DNA of 64,000 nt, from NCBI GenBank assembly GCA_018798825.1, contig CP076356.1:620001-684000 (forward strand). The letters run 5' to 3'. The translations under genes were made by a program, and so were the position numbers. Shown piece by piece: positions 63,270-64,000 of the stretch; the stretch's first letter is position 1, and the number at the start of each line of letters is the position of its first letter. The notes beneath the pieces were generated by a model. It was not told where the DNA came from and made no database searches. It saw nothing but the letters and a program-made list of their open reading frames with translations. Source of the stretch: Ochrobactrum sp. BTU1. GTDB lineage: Bacteria; Pseudomonadota; Alphaproteobacteria; Rhizobiales; Rhizobiaceae.

Positions 63270-64000
63270 ATGTCAAACGCCCAGACATCGCAGGAAGTCC
63301 TGCCTAAAGTCGCAACCGATCAACCAGATCATGCGCGGTTTGAAACACCCAATGCCGGGCTTCTCACCCGCCTCCAGCGGTTCTTCCACAGCTACCCTAC
63401 TTCAGTGCCACTCGTCGTACTCATTCTGGCCCTGATTGGCTTTGGAATTGTGGCTGGAGACCGCTTTTTTTCCGCCTACAACATGTCGCTGATTGTGCAG
63501 CAAGTCTCGATTATTGGCATTCTCGCAGCCGCCCAAAGCTTGATCATTTTGACTGCTGGCATCGATTTATCTGTTGCAGCTGTTATGGTTCTTAGTTCCG
63601 TTATTGCTGGAAATCTTGCTGTCAAGCTCGGTGTTCCCATCAGTTTTGCACTCCTGATCGCCTTTATGTGTGGCACGGCAATTGGTCTCTTCAACGGATT
63701 TCTCATCACCAAAGTCAAGTTGCCGCCTTTCATTGCGACGTTGGGTACCTGGAACATCTTTTATGCACTCAATCTTTACTTATCCGGCGCGCAGTCTATC
63801 AGGGGAACTGAAATTGACGCTGCAGCGCCAGCGCTCAAATTCTTTGGAAAAACCGTTTCTATTTTCGGGGCACAGATCAGCTACGGTTCCCTTTTGCTGA
63901 TCGCCCTGTTTGCAATACTCTGGTACGCGCTTTCACGTACGTCCTGGGGACGTCATGTCTATGCAGTGGGTGACGATCCTGAGGCTGCAAAGCTGGCTGG
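63270..64000 (+). CDS. frcC: Sugar ABC transporter permease (FrcC-like), 3' end outside window
   Basis: ATG 63270 opens a frame that runs off the right edge; 243 residues are visible. After a polar N-terminus (SNAQTSQEVLPKVATDQPDH) come hydrophobic helices: VPLVVLILALIGFGIVAGDR, then SIIGILAAAQSLIILTAGID with LSVAAVMVLSSVIAGNLAVK, the typical RbsC-type second and third helix text. LFNGFLITKVKLPPFIATLG is the conserved cytoplasmic loop. It lies 90 bases after the binding-protein gene. An ATPase gene is expected beyond the window. Confidence 0.93.
   Translation, partial: MSNAQTSQEVLPKVATDQPDHARFETPNAGLLTRLQRFFHSYPTSVPLVVLILALIGFGIVAGDRFFSAYNMSLIVQQVSIIGILAAAQSLIILTAGIDLSVAAVMVLSSVIAGNLAVKLGVPISFALLIAFMCGTAIGLFNGFLITKVKLPPFIATLGTWNIFYALNLYLSGAQSIRGTEIDAAAPALKFFGKTVSIFGAQISYGSLLLIALFAILWYALSRTSWGRHVYAVGDDPEAAKLA

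Overview
The window looks like chromosomal DNA of an alphaproteobacterium of the order Hyphomicrobiales, most likely the Brucella/Ochrobactrum group. The basis is protein-level resemblance: frc-type fructose ABC genes, an OccR-like LysR regulator with opine oxidase subunits, a cspA-rpsU pair and several rhizobial-type small proteins. I ran no search, so genus level is inference. The content is mostly ABC uptake modules, each joined to catabolic enzymes and a local regulator.

Layout. 0-2 kb: tautomerase-like operon divergent from a LysR gene. 2.4-4.6 kb: a gene graveyard (RraA-like, 2-hydroxyacid dehydrogenase, ABC ATPase shard, IclR). 4.7-9.1 kb: Rrf2 regulator, MscS channel and an AhpD/NmrA/cupin operon facing another LysR gene; two matching palindromes link the Rrf2 gene to that operon. 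9.5-12.6 kb: Tat-exported deacylase, lysozyme-inhibitor-like protein, P-loop kinase, GNAT. 12.8-22.8 kb: a ten-gene operon (amino-acid-type ABC transporter, N,N-dimethylformamidase-like amidohydrolase, class III aminotransferase, beta-keto acid cleavage enzyme, GNAT, acetylpolyamine-amidohydrolase-like deacetylase, hotdog thioesterase) with a divergent LysR gene. 22.8-30.3 kb: OccR-like regulator divergent from an opine-type ABC transporter, a three-subunit opine-oxidase-like dehydrogenase and a RidA protein.

30.7-33.2 kb: small exported proteins, two of them tandem paralogues, and a 51-residue membrane protein. 33.3-36.4 kb: FAD oxidase, MFS transporter, VOC protein. 37.2-38.2 kb: cspA, a small basic protein and rpsU with a TTG start. 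38.6-46.8 kb: a second amino-acid ABC module, closely paralogous to the first, with an ornithine-cyclodeaminase-family protein, an M20 hydrolase, an FAD oxidase and a TetR regulator. 47.5-52.6 kb: envelope proteins (two outer-membrane-type proteins, class A acid phosphatase, DUF1254-type protein) and an AraC regulator.

53-58.7 kb is accessory in character: a duplicated small-gene module, a DUF2130 protein, an unknown protein, a decayed relBE-type toxin-antitoxin pair and a vapBC pair whose toxin has an internal amber codon. 58.8-64 kb: a fructose-type ABC system running off the right edge, divergent from a ROK regulator, ROK kinase and inositol-phosphatase-family gene.

The most interesting candidate system is the 12.8-21.7 kb operon. 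Its enzymes fit a chemically coherent route: import an amide, hydrolyse it, transaminate, cleave a beta-keto acid with acetyl-CoA, then release the acid with a thioesterase. I cannot match it to a described pathway.
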